DNA of 64,000 nucleotides from Mycolicibacterium austroafricanum (GCF_902705885.1 NZ_CACSIP010000006.1:1-64000), one strand, 5' to 3'; positions 30,819 to 38,884 are shown, counted from the stretch's first letter. The notes: generated by a model from the letters alone, not told the origin. Numbers and translations: made by a program.

Positions 30819-31289
30819 TCAGCCCTCCCGCGCCGCGCTGCGCGCGGCAAGCTCGGCGAGTACGTCCTCGACCGCGCGCGCCGCGCCCGGGACGGCAGCC
30901 GCGACCACATCGGACAGGCCGATGCCCTCCTCGATGCAGCTGACTTCACACCCGATCACCACCGTGTAGGGCGGACTGCCGCCGAGCGCGTTGAGGCCGG
31001 CGAACACCGCCGCCGGATCCATCGCGTGGGCATCCAGACCTGTTGCCGCCGACAGAGTGTCATGGTCGGCCTCGAAGACGTGCAGGGTGCCGGGCGCGCC
31101 GCGGTCGGGCAACGCGTCGACGAGCACCAGCGCGTCGTACCCGTCGAGTAGATCGTAGGCCAGATGCATGCCGCGGATACCGTAATCCGTCGCGCGGACG
31201 GCCGGGTCGGTCAACTGTGGTGCCACGCGGCGCAGCACCTCCGGTCCGAAGCCGTCGTCGGAGAGGAAGATGTTGCCGATGCCGGCCAC
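30819..31289 (-). CDS. Hydrogenase maturation endopeptidase (HyaD/HybD type)
   Basis: An (at least) 156-aa nickel-dependent protease that clips the C-terminal tail of the large subunit. The motifs are AGIGNIFLSDDGFGPEVLRR (first metal-binding acidic residue), LVLVDALPDRGAPGTL (second Asp) and GCEVSCIEEGIGLS. The GTG at 31289 gives an N-terminus several residues shorter than usual. A good GGAGG site lies further upstream, but no ATG, GTG or TTG is in frame between the preceding stop and 31289. A non-standard start (CTG or ATC) is therefore possible. Confidence 0.9.
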   Translation of the reverse strand: MAGIGNIFLSDDGFGPEVLRRVAPQLTDPAVRATDYGIRGMHLAYDLLDGYDALVLVDALPDRGAPGTLHVFEADHDTLSAATGLDAHAMDPAAVFAGLNALGGSPPYTVVIGCEVSCIEEGIGLSDVVAAAVPGAARAVEDVLAELAARSAAREG

Positions 31290-31319
31290 CAGGGTGATAG
31301 ACGTGATGCCTCCGACCTG

Positions 31320-31439
31320 CTACATCCGGCGCATCTTCAGGTAGCGCTGCGCATCGGGTATGGACCGAATGCCGAGCGTCACCGCCAGCACAACAACCAC
31401 TGCCGCCACCACCGTGGCGATCCAGCCGACTACCTCCAT
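31320..31439 (-). CDS. Small 39-aa membrane protein of hydrogenase cluster
   Basis: A 39-residue reading frame: MEVVGWIATV, a Val/Ala-rich single transmembrane helix (about residues 5-23), then the basic tail SIPDAQRYLKMRRM. AAGGAG lies 6 nt before the ATG, which is strong evidence that it is translated. It overlaps the end of the 453-aa protein gene by 10 nt and precedes the endopeptidase gene. It resembles small proteins I recall as DUF6893 in such clusters. It could anchor a soluble hydrogenase component at the membrane; that is inference. Confidence 0.75.
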   Translation of the reverse strand: MEVVGWIATVVAAVVVVLAVTLGIRSIPDAQRYLKMRRM

Positions 31440-32791
31440 GTCGAACTCCTTTCCGAGCCGAGATCCTGAGCGTCGAGAGGTTCGACCTCGTCAGGTGCGA
31501 AATACAGGTAACGGCCGTACCATTCGTGCAGGTCGGCCGCCGGATCGTCCTCGATCACCACGCCGACATGAGTCTCGCCGTCGACGGTCTCGTGCACCGA
31601 CGTAACGCGCGCGACCCGGTCCATGTAGAACAGATCCTGGGCGTCGGCTCGTCGGGTGGGCCGCAGCCGGACCCGGCTGCCGCAGCTCACAGGCATACCG
31701 TTCACCAGCACGGCATCCACCCCGGGGTTCACGGCGTTGTCGGCCATCGGATCCCACCAGTCGACGCCTTCGGGGATCTGCGGGATGAGGCCCGTGTCCG
31801 CAGCCGCGGCGTGCGGATCCCGCAGCACGCCATGGAGGTTGAGCAGCGCCTCCGGTGACATCATGTCGCAGCGGTCGATGAGCGCTGCGGCGAGCGGGTC
31901 GGTGGCCCGGGCTTGGGCCTTCTCCTGGTCGGTCATCGTCATGATGCGCAAGGTGAGGATCTCGTCGATCTCGGTGGAGTCGTAGAGCGCACCGTCGCTC
32001 TGTTCGGCGATCTCGGGGTGGTCGTACAGGATGATCGGCGAGATCAGCATCAGGTCACGGGCCCCGGCGGGTCCGGCCAGGACCGGGAAGCAGCGGTGGC
32101 GCCGGCAGCGTGCTACCGCGGCGGCGGCATCCGGGGGCGGTTCCAGCAGCGAGACGAACTGCCCGCCCTGCACTTCCGTCAGCGCGTGGGTGCCGATCAG
32201 CGATGTGGCGATCGCGTCGTCCTTGTCGGTGGCGGGCGGGGCGATGTTGTGCACCGCCACGCTCACCCTGGTCAATCCGCCGTCCGACGCCGCTGCCAGG
32301 GTCAGCTCGGCGCGCAGTTCGCGCCGGGTGCGGACCAGGCGACCGGCGTCGACAGTCTCGATGTCGCTGCCCGCGGGGATCACCAGCGGAAGTCGCAGGG
32401 TGCCCTGGATGTCGCCGAGGGGGATCGGACCGAACGGGATCTCGTGTTCGACCGCCTCGTCCCACCGCAGCCACGATCGGTCACCGGCGATGAGTTCGTC
32501 GACAGCTTCGAAACCACCGTCGCCGGTGGCGCGTTCGACTGCCCGGTGCTGCAACTGCAGGAAGCGGACGACGACTGACAAGGTCGCGGCCCCTCCCCGC
32601 TGGACCAGCACGTCAGCCGACAGCGTGCTGTTCTCGCCGATGCCGCATTGTTCGGCGTCTTGCGGGCCGAGCACCCCGAACTGCCAGCGGGACTGGTTCT
32701 TGGCGGACGTCGCGCGGTACGGGTAGAGCAGATACCCCTCGTAGAGCACGGCGTCGGCGACGGCGCGGGCCCGGACCCAGTCGGCGCTCAT
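31430..32791 (-). CDS. 453-aa hydrogenase-cluster protein, unknown function
   Basis: Begins MSADWVRARAVADAVLYEGY, directly coupled to the DUF6084 gene (ATGA overlap). Visible features are LYPYRATSAKNQSRWQFGVL near the N-terminus, DLMLISPIILYDHPEIAEQS in the middle, and a C-terminal segment with GSRVRLRPTRRADAQDLF and VVIEDDPAADLHEWYGRYLY. The protein is soluble with no signal peptide. Few cysteines and no CxxC pair argue against an Fe-S carrier. I recognise it only as a conserved companion of group 1h hydrogenases. A longer frame upstream is a shadow of the preceding genes. Confidence 0.8.
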   Translation of the reverse strand: MSADWVRARAVADAVLYEGYLLYPYRATSAKNQSRWQFGVLGPQDAEQCGIGENSTLSADVLVQRGGAATLSVVVRFLQLQHRAVERATGDGGFEAVDELIAGDRSWLRWDEAVEHEIPFGPIPLGDIQGTLRLPLVIPAGSDIETVDAGRLVRTRRELRAELTLAAASDGGLTRVSVAVHNIAPPATDKDDAIATSLIGTHALTEVQGGQFVSLLEPPPDAAAAVARCRRHRCFPVLAGPAGARDLMLISPIILYDHPEIAEQSDGALYDSTEIDEILTLRIMTMTDQEKAQARATDPLAAALIDRCDMMSPEALLNLHGVLRDPHAAAADTGLIPQIPEGVDWWDPMADNAVNPGVDAVLVNGMPVSCGSRVRLRPTRRADAQDLFYMDRVARVTSVHETVDGETHVGVVIEDDPAADLHEWYGRYLYFAPDEVEPLDAQDLGSERSSTWR

Positions 32792-33435
32792 CGCACGTCC
32801 TCGCTGGCCCGGGACAACAGCGCCAGGATCGCCTCGTCGTGGGACAGCAGGGCGTGTGCAGACCGGTAGTGCGCGAGAGCGTCGACGGTGTCGCGGTCCA
32901 GTCGCAGCCAACCGGTGTTCGGGAAGTGCTGGTCGATCAGGTCCCGCCACACCGACACCGGCATGTGGTGGCGGTCTTCCCGGTCCCACGGCACCTGCAG
33001 GACCGAGAAGCCACGGCTTCCCTGGACGAACACGGTGCCGCTGAACAAGAACTGCAACGGCACCGCCCCGTCGCGGAGGGCATGCAGGTACTTCGCGGAG
33101 GACACTTCGAAGTCGTAGGTGCACTGCAGCGGCAGATCGACCTGGGTGGCCCCGGTGAACCCGGGCACCATGGCGGTGGTGTGCTGCCACAGGAACGTGT
33201 GCTGGGTGGTGGCCCATCGGTCGCGGGCGCCGAAGAGATCGGTCAGGCCCTGCGCCTCCTCGTCGGAGTAGCTGCGCCGCAGCGGATCTATCCGAACCTG
33301 GCAGCGCAGTGCGATCGCGTGGATCGGTTCGTCGCCGACCGCGGCGATGCCCACCCGGGCGGTCAGGACGGGAGTGACCGCGTACGGTTCCGGCGCTACG
33401 TCGAGCACCGCGAACGTCACCTCGGTCCCCGTCAT
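32788..33435 (-). CDS. DUF6084-like hydrogenase-cluster protein
   Basis: A 215-aa soluble protein, mostly predicted beta-strand (VTFAVLDVAPEPYAVTPVL, then HAIALRCQVRIDPLRRSYS), with an aromatic-rich end of the sheet (WATTQHTFLWQHTTAMVPGF). To my recollection it matches DUF6084, found in actinobacterial Hhy loci. There is no catalytic signature. It overlaps both neighbours by 4 nt, so its level is tied to theirs. A structural or assembly role is more likely than an enzymatic one. Confidence 0.72.
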   Translation of the reverse strand: MTGTEVTFAVLDVAPEPYAVTPVLTARVGIAAVGDEPIHAIALRCQVRIDPLRRSYSDEEAQGLTDLFGARDRWATTQHTFLWQHTTAMVPGFTGATQVDLPLQCTYDFEVSSAKYLHALRDGAVPLQFLFSGTVFVQGSRGFSVLQVPWDREDRHHMPVSVWRDLIDQHFPNTGWLRLDRDTVDALAHYRSAHALLSHDEAILALLSRASEDVR

Positions 33436-34085
33436 CCGGTGACCACCTTGCTGCGGGCCGCGACGGACGCGAAGAACTCGTCCATGTAGCTACGCGCCTG
33501 TTGCCCGCCGTCGAAACCCCGCCACAGCATCCGCAGCCGGCCGACGAACTCGTAGCAGGCGTCGATCGGCAGTAGATGGCACACCGGCTCGGCCGCGCCG
33601 GCGTCGTGACGGCCGGCGGCGAGGACGCGCACCAGCAGAGCCTCGGTGTCGTCGGCGAGGATGCCGACCCGCGGGTCGGCGGTCCGCAGGTCATTCCAGG
33701 ATTCCAGATCCAGTTCGGACTCGGTGGCCCCGGCCGGGCCGGGATAGAACGCCACAGTGCGGCCCAGGTGGGAGTTGCGGAAGAAGAACGCGACCCCGAC
33801 CGGAATCTGCAGGGCCTCCCACCGTCGGCGGTCGAGGGCGAACTGTGGGAACGCCAGATAGCGGTCGGGCACTGCACGGTAGCGCAGCGTGGCGTGCTGA
33901 TCGGTGAACAGCAGATAGCAGCCACGGCACACGCACATCAGTTGGCGGCCTTCGACGTTCACCACGTGCTGGTGCTCGTCGGCGATGCGTTCGGCACACA
34001 TCTCACAGCTTTCGCCGGCAGCCGGCGGCGCCGTGCGGTTGCCCCGGATGCGGGCCAGCACGTCGTAGGCGCTCGCCGAGCTCAT
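33432..34085 (-). CDS. DUF5947-like cysteine-rich hydrogenase-cluster protein
   Basis: A 217-aa protein. The N-terminal part carries a metal-site-like pattern: CEMCAERIADEHQH, then MCVCRGCYLLF, that is CxxC, His, and CxCxxC, which could bind zinc or an Fe-S cluster. The rest is a soluble domain with DRYLAFPQFALDRRRWEAL and VGVAFFFRNSHLGRTVAFY. It appears to be the DUF5947 family known from Hhy loci. The chosen ATG (MSSASAYDV) overlaps the stop of the preceding HhyE gene. It may help insert metal into the hydrogenase or its electron carrier. Confidence 0.78.
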   Translation of the reverse strand: MSSASAYDVLARIRGNRTAPPAAGESCEMCAERIADEHQHVVNVEGRQLMCVCRGCYLLFTDQHATLRYRAVPDRYLAFPQFALDRRRWEALQIPVGVAFFFRNSHLGRTVAFYPGPAGATESELDLESWNDLRTADPRVGILADDTEALLVRVLAAGRHDAGAAEPVCHLLPIDACYEFVGRLRMLWRGFDGGQQARSYMDEFFASVAARSKVVTG

Positions 34086-35035
34086 CAGGCCACGCTCTCG
34101 GCGGAGGGGCGAGGCAGCGCCATCGACAGCACGCCGTCTCGCGTCAGCACCGGGACCGGGTCCAGATGGGCCGCGTCCCCGCCGCTCCCGTCGATCGAGG
34201 CCCCGGCATGCACGACGTCGAAGTGCGCGTGGCAGCTGGGACACCGCAACACGACATCGGCGGAGGCCATCCGGCGGTGCAGTACCGCGCCCGCCAATGA
34301 TGCACCACAGCCACCGCAGCGGTCCCGGTAGGCGTACACGTCGTCACCGACGCGGCAGGCCAGCACGGTCACGTCCGCGACCCGGAAACCGCCCACCTCA
34401 CCGGGTGACAGCTCTGCCAGCTCGGGGACCGGATGCCAGGCCGCGGGTGCGTGCGCGGCGTGCACCCGGTCCAGCAGCGACTGCGCCGGAATGATGTTCG
34501 ACGCCGACACCGTGTCCGGCTGCGGTTCCGCGGCGACGACTTCGATCGAGGAGACCTCCGGTGCGGCGGCGCGCACCGCGTCCTCGACCGCCAACTCGAG
34601 CGTGACGGCCGACGACGGGCAGCTCTTACAGCTGCCGGAGAACTGCAGCCGAACCACGTCGCCGTCGACGTGCAGCAGGTGCACGTCGCCGCCGTGCGAC
34701 CCCAGATACGGCCGAACGGTGTCCAACGCGTCGGTGATCCGCCGCTCGACCGAATGCGGGTGCAGGCCGTGCACCAGCAGCAGGCTGGCGACCAGGTCGT
34801 CGGCGGCGAGTTCGTCGGCGAGCTCGGGGGACACCTGCACCGCGTGCCCCATCAGCCGCGCCAGCGCCGCGCCGTACAGGTCGGTCACCTCCCGCACGAG
34901 GTGCTCGGCGCGTTCCCGGGCGGCGGCACCGCTGACTGCGCTGGCGTCGAGCAGCGCTTGTATCCGATCGCCCGCCGTGCGCCACTGCGTCTCTGCCATG
35001 GATACGTCCACGGGTGACGGTCCAGCCGGGCCCAT
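34085..35035 (-). CDS. hhyE: HhyE-like Fe-S protein: NifU C-terminal domain plus Rieske-like domain
   Basis: A 316-aa fusion. Residues about 95-165 form a NifU C-terminal-type domain with the CxxC of SGSCKSCPSS, able to hold a [4Fe-4S] cluster. Residues about 195-290 resemble a Rieske domain. The Rieske His ligands are missing: the first motif reads RCGGCGASL (C240, C243) and the second RCPSCHAHFDV (C265, C268), so the potential ligand set is four Cys. In M. smegmatis the corresponding protein is required for Hhy activity and is proposed to pass electrons to the quinone pool (from memory). It starts 3 nt after hhyL. Confidence 0.85.
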   Translation of the reverse strand: MGPAGPSPVDVSMAETQWRTAGDRIQALLDASAVSGAAARERAEHLVREVTDLYGAALARLMGHAVQVSPELADELAADDLVASLLLVHGLHPHSVERRITDALDTVRPYLGSHGGDVHLLHVDGDVVRLQFSGSCKSCPSSAVTLELAVEDAVRAAAPEVSSIEVVAAEPQPDTVSASNIIPAQSLLDRVHAAHAPAAWHPVPELAELSPGEVGGFRVADVTVLACRVGDDVYAYRDRCGGCGASLAGAVLHRRMASADVVLRCPSCHAHFDVVHAGASIDGSGGDAAHLDPVPVLTRDGVLSMALPRPSAESVA

Positions 35036-35038
35036 ACG

Positions 35039-36835
35039 TTATTCCCCGGTGATCGACTGAGTGGGGGAGTGCAGCATGTCCAGGCTCTTGCCGTCACCCA
35101 GATACATGTGCACCCCGCACGGCAGACACGGATCGAAGCTGCGCACCGTGCGCATGATGTCGATGCCCTTGAAGTTCTCCCGGCTGTTCTCCTCGAAAAT
35201 CGGCTGTCCCTGCACCGCGTCCTCGTAAGGGCCTGGGGTGCCGTAACTGTCGCGTGGATTGGCGTTCCACGGTGTCGGTGGGTACGGGTGGTAGTTCGCG
35301 ATCTTTCCGTCGCGGATCACCATGTGGTGTGACAGGACCCCGCGCACCGCCTCGGTGAAGCCGCAACCGATGCCCTCCTCGGGGACTTCGAACTTCTCCC
35401 AGGTCTTGGTGCGCCCGGCCCGGATCTCCACCAGTGCCTTCTCGGCGAAGTGCAGCGCGCTGGCGGCAGCGTAAGCCTGGAAGTAGGTACGGGCCCGGTT
35501 GCGTTCCAGCGTGTTGCTCCCGTACTGCGGGATCCTCCATTCGAACTCGACCGGCCCCATCAACGCGGTCTTCGGCAGGTTGATCTGCACGCTGTGACCG
35601 GTGGATTTCACGTAGCCGATGTCGACCAGCCCGGCCAGTGCGGTGGACCACAACCGGGCCAGCGGGCCGCCGCCGGTGTCCAGCGCCAGATGGTCCTTGC
35701 CGTCGAACCAGCGCGGCGACATCACCCAGCTGTAGTTGTCGTCGAAGTCGCGCTTCTGCGGCTTGGGATTTGTGTGCTGATTCCACGGGTGCCGCCGATC
35801 CACCGGATTGCCCAGCGGGTCGGTCTTGACGAACATCTCCTGGTCTTCCCAGTCGTCGTAATACGAACTGCCCAAAAGGATCCGGATGCCGACGTTGATG
35901 TCCACCAGCGACGTGGTGACCAGCTTGCCATCGACCACCACGCCGGGGGTGACGAACATCTTTCGGCCCCAGTTCTCCATGTCCTTGTAGGCGAAGTTGC
36001 AGTGCTCGGGGTCCTGGAACGAACCCCAGCACCCGAGCAGCGTGCGTCGCAGCCCCACCTGGTCGTAACCGGGCAGCGCCTCGTAGAAGAAGTCGAAAAG
36101 GTCGTCGTGCATCGGCACGACCTTCTTCATGAACTCGACGTAGCGCATCAACCGGGTCATGTAGTCGGTCATCAACTGGATGGTCGCCGTGGTGCCCACA
36201 CCGCCGGGATACAGCGTGGAGGGATGCACGTGCCGCCCCTCCATCAGGCAGAACATCTCCCGGGTCCACCGGCTGACCTGCAAGGCCTCCCGGTAGAAGT
36301 CGCCGGTGAACGGGTTGAGCGCGCGCATGATGTCGGCGATGGTCCGGTAGCCGTGCATGTCGGCATGCGGTGATCGGGTGTTCTCCGCCTTGGCCAGCAC
36401 ACTCGGGTTGGTCTCGGCGACCATCTTCTCGCAGTAGTCGACCCCCACCAGGTTCTCCTGGAAGATGTTGTGGTCGAACATGTATTCCGCAGCTTCTCCG
36501 AGGTTGACGATCCACTCGGCCACATGCGGCGGCTGCACCCCGTAGGCCATGTTCTGCGCGTAACAGGAGCAGGTGGCGTGGTTGTCGCCACAGATCCCGC
36601 AGATGCGGCTGGTGATGAAGTGGGCGTCGCGGGGGTCCTTACCCTTCATGAAGATCGAGTAACCGCGGAAAATCGACGACGTGCTGTGGCACTCGACGAC
36701 CTCCCGGTTCTCGAAATCGATCTTGGTGTAGATGCCGAGGCTGCCGACGATCCTGGTGATGGGATCCCACGCCATCTCTACCAGTTGGCCGGGATCGCGC
36801 TTCACATGGGACGGCTCGGGGATGATGGTGGTCAT
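35039..36835 (-). CDS. hhyL: Group 1h [NiFe]-hydrogenase large subunit
   Basis: A 598-aa catalytic subunit that oxidises H2. The L1 motif RICGICGDNHATCS holds Cys79 and Cys82, and the L2 motif DPCLPCGVH holds Cys570 and Cys573, the four nickel ligands. After His576 a 22-residue tail (MYLGDGKSLDMLHSPTQSIT and two more) would be removed by the maturation endopeptidase. The L1 context (GDNHATCSCYAQNMAYG) is typical of the actinobacterial high-affinity group 1h. The ATG beginning MTTIIPEPSH follows AGAAGCAG and lies 83 nt after hhyS; a longer open frame through the hhyS region is not real. Confidence 0.97.
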   Translation of the reverse strand: MTTIIPEPSHVKRDPGQLVEMAWDPITRIVGSLGIYTKIDFENREVVECHSTSSIFRGYSIFMKGKDPRDAHFITSRICGICGDNHATCSCYAQNMAYGVQPPHVAEWIVNLGEAAEYMFDHNIFQENLVGVDYCEKMVAETNPSVLAKAENTRSPHADMHGYRTIADIMRALNPFTGDFYREALQVSRWTREMFCLMEGRHVHPSTLYPGGVGTTATIQLMTDYMTRLMRYVEFMKKVVPMHDDLFDFFYEALPGYDQVGLRRTLLGCWGSFQDPEHCNFAYKDMENWGRKMFVTPGVVVDGKLVTTSLVDINVGIRILLGSSYYDDWEDQEMFVKTDPLGNPVDRRHPWNQHTNPKPQKRDFDDNYSWVMSPRWFDGKDHLALDTGGGPLARLWSTALAGLVDIGYVKSTGHSVQINLPKTALMGPVEFEWRIPQYGSNTLERNRARTYFQAYAAASALHFAEKALVEIRAGRTKTWEKFEVPEEGIGCGFTEAVRGVLSHHMVIRDGKIANYHPYPPTPWNANPRDSYGTPGPYEDAVQGQPIFEENSRENFKGIDIMRTVRSFDPCLPCGVHMYLGDGKSLDMLHSPTQSITGE

Positions 36836-36882
36836 CGAGATCTGCTTCTTTCGTCTAGATATGCTGCACGAGGCGATGATTC

Positions 36883-36895
36883 GACACCGGGTGTC
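36883..36895. other. Palindrome between hhyS and hhyL
   Basis: GACACCGGGTGTC is a perfect 13-bp palindrome in the 83-nt gap between the two structural genes, where nearly all other genes of the cluster overlap. It could form a short mRNA stem (5 bp, 3-nt loop). Confidence 0.3.
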
Positions 36896-36918
36896 ACGAG
36901 GGCACGCCCGGTGCGCCG

Positions 36919-37980
36919 CTACCAGGTGCGAGTCGCTCCGCTTTCGAGGTTCGGACCGCGGTGGCGCCACTTGGGCTCTTTGTCCACCGTCTTGCCGGTA
37001 ATCTGGCGCAGGCTGCGGATGACGGAGCCGTACAGGCCGGACGCCGTGGTCGACACCTTGCCGCCGGGGGGCTCGTCCATGAACGGCATGAACTTGTCCG
37101 GGAAGCCCGGCATGGTGCACCCGATGCAGATCCCGCCCACGTTCGGGCAGCCGCCGATTCCGTTGATCCAGCCGCGTTTGGGCACGTTGCACTTGACCAC
37201 TGGACCCCAGCAGCCCAGCTTGACAATGCATTTCGGCGAGCCGTACTCGGTGGCGAAGTCGCCCTGCTCGTAGTAGCCGGCCCGGTCGCACCCCTCGTGA
37301 ACAGTCTGACCGAACAGCCATTGTGGCCGCAGTGCCTCGTCCAGCGGGATCATCGGCGCCTGGTCCGTTGCCATGTACAGCAGGTACGTCAGGGTTTCCG
37401 AGAGGTTGTCCGGATGAATCGGACAACCAGGCACGCACACGATGGGGATGCCGGCCTTGCTCTTCCACTCCCACCCCAGATAATCGGGGACTCCCATGGC
37501 GCCGGTCGGATTGCCTGCCATCGCATGGATTCCGCCGTAGGTGGCGCAGGTGCCGACAGCGACGATCGCGGTCGCCTTGGGCGCGAGCCGGTCGAGCCAC
37601 TCGCTGGTCGTCATCGGCTGCCCCGTTGCCGGGTCATTGCCGAAACCACACCAATACCCTTCGTCATGGAGCTGCTCGTTGGGAATCGATCCCTCGACGA
37701 CCAACACAAACGGTTCCAGTTCGCCTCTGTCTGCTTTGAAGAACCATTCGAGGAAGTCGTCGGCACCTCCATTGGGCCCACACTCGAAATCGATGAGGGG
37801 CCAGTGCACGGCGATCTTGGGTAGCCCGGGGAGCGCGCCCAGGGCGATCTCCTCGATGCTGGGTTGGGTGGCGGCAGTCAACGCCACAGAATCACCGTCG
37901 CAACTCAATCCGGCGTTGATCCACAGCACGTGGATCAATGCCTCTTCCGCTTTGACTGCTGCCTCTGTCGGCATTGTCAC
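36919..37980 (-). CDS. hhyS: Group 1h [NiFe]-hydrogenase small subunit
   Basis: A 353-aa Fe-S electron-transfer subunit. The proximal-cluster region begins INAGLSCDGDSVALT: Cys is followed by Asp, as in the O2-tolerant actinobacterial enzyme, where one proximal [4Fe-4S] ligand is Asp. Other cluster ligands lie in VGTCATYGGIHA, VPGCPIHPDN, KLGCWGPVVKCNVP and GCPNVGGICIGCTMPGFPD. There is no Tat signal peptide and no C-terminal anchor, so the enzyme faces the cytoplasm. Start at GTG 37980 or the ATG two codons downstream; both follow GGAAAG. Confidence 0.97.
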   Translation of the reverse strand: MTMPTEAAVKAEEALIHVLWINAGLSCDGDSVALTAATQPSIEEIALGALPGLPKIAVHWPLIDFECGPNGGADDFLEWFFKADRGELEPFVLVVEGSIPNEQLHDEGYWCGFGNDPATGQPMTTSEWLDRLAPKATAIVAVGTCATYGGIHAMAGNPTGAMGVPDYLGWEWKSKAGIPIVCVPGCPIHPDNLSETLTYLLYMATDQAPMIPLDEALRPQWLFGQTVHEGCDRAGYYEQGDFATEYGSPKCIVKLGCWGPVVKCNVPKRGWINGIGGCPNVGGICIGCTMPGFPDKFMPFMDEPPGGKVSTTASGLYGSVIRSLRQITGKTVDKEPKWRHRGPNLESGATRTW

Positions 37981-38060
37981 AGCTTTCCGAGCTCCGGGCT
38001 GGGGAGCCCTGCGCCAATGGAGTCGACCCTCGGCCCACTTGCGTGGCGCTAACTCTGGGT

Positions 38061-38882
38061 CTACTCCGGCGAGTTTGTCTTGTCAACGGAATGCAGTGAC
38101 ATCTGCCCGCTTTCGGCTCGGTTTGCCAGAACCTTGATCCAGTCGTACCAATCGGCGATACCATCACCACTTGTCGCTGACAGCGGCAGTATATTGACGC
38201 CGGCGTTCAGCGACCGTGCATATTCGGCACACGCCTCGAGATCGAAGTCGACATACGGCAGCAGGTCCGTTTTGTTGATGACGACCAACCCCGCGGCGGC
38301 GAACATGTGGGGGTACTTCAGCGGCTTGTCCGCGCCTTCGGTCACCGAGATCACAACGACCTTGCTGTTCTCCCCGAGGTCGAACATGGCCGGGCAGACG
38401 AGATTGCCCACGTTCTCGATGAACAACAGCGAACCGGGTTCCGGGTCGAGGGTGTCGAGGGCGCGCCGCACCATGTCGGCATCGAGGTGGCAGCCCGCGC
38501 CGGTGTTGATCTGGACCGCGCGGGCGCCGGCGGCGCGGATGCGGTTCGCGTCGAGCAGCGTTTCCTGATCTCCCTCGATGACCGCGATCGGCCGTTGTCC
38601 GCCCAGGTCGCGGATCGTGCGTTCCAGGAGCGTTGTCTTTCCGGCTCCCGGCGAGCTCGTCATGTTGAGCGCCAGGATTTTGCGGTCGGCCAGCCACCGG
38701 CGATTCTCCTCGGCGACCAGATCGTTCTTCGCGAGGACCTTCTGCTCGAGGGTGATCGTCTCGGTGTGGATGTGGTGGTCCCGATGGTCGTGATCGTGCG
38801 GATGGTCGTGATCGTGCGGATGGTGGTGGCCGGCCAGCGTGATGACGGCGTCGTCTGCGCCGCAGCCACAGGTAGCGCACAT
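38061..38882 (-). CDS. hypB: Hydrogenase nickel incorporation GTPase HypB
   Basis: A 273-aa GTPase that delivers nickel to the large-subunit precursor. The N-terminus MCATCGCGADD carries the high-affinity metal site (CxxCxC). A histidine/aspartate-rich run (residues 19-38, HHHPHDHDHPHDHDHRDHHI) can store nickel. The P-loop is SSPGAGKTTLLE, followed by the switch region IEGDQETLLDANRI and GTP-specificity motif VINKTDLLP. Its ATG is 2 nt after the hypA stop. An 80-nt gap separates it from hhyS. Confidence 0.97.
   Translation of the reverse strand: MCATCGCGADDAVITLAGHHHPHDHDHPHDHDHRDHHIHTETITLEQKVLAKNDLVAEENRRWLADRKILALNMTSSPGAGKTTLLERTIRDLGGQRPIAVIEGDQETLLDANRIRAAGARAVQINTGAGCHLDADMVRRALDTLDPEPGSLLFIENVGNLVCPAMFDLGENSKVVVISVTEGADKPLKYPHMFAAAGLVVINKTDLLPYVDFDLEACAEYARSLNAGVNILPLSATSGDGIADWYDWIKVLANRAESGQMSLHSVDKTNSPE
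38783..38818 (-). repeat. Two tandem 18-bp repeats coding the HypB His-rich run
   Basis: GATGGTCGTGATCGTGCG occurs twice head to tail (38783-38800 and 38801-38818), followed by a partial third copy. The repeats encode the His-Asp units of HypB, so the run can lengthen or shorten by slippage in steps of six residues. Confidence 0.9.
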
Positions 38883-38884
38883 GG

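Noticed and set aside
29479..30969. 496-aa open frame antisense to hypF and hypC
   Set aside because: It covers intact hypF and hypC motifs on the other strand, with no domain and no ribosome-binding site.
31430..33925. 831-aa frame as a fusion of several hydrogenase-cluster proteins
   Set aside because: The upstream half is out of frame with the DUF5947 and DUF6084 genes, which are supported by ATGA coupling. The real gene begins at 32791.
37966..37981. CRP-like site at the hhyS start (TGTCG-N6-TCACA)
   Set aside because: The first half-site matches only 3 of 5 bases and the site overlaps the start codon.
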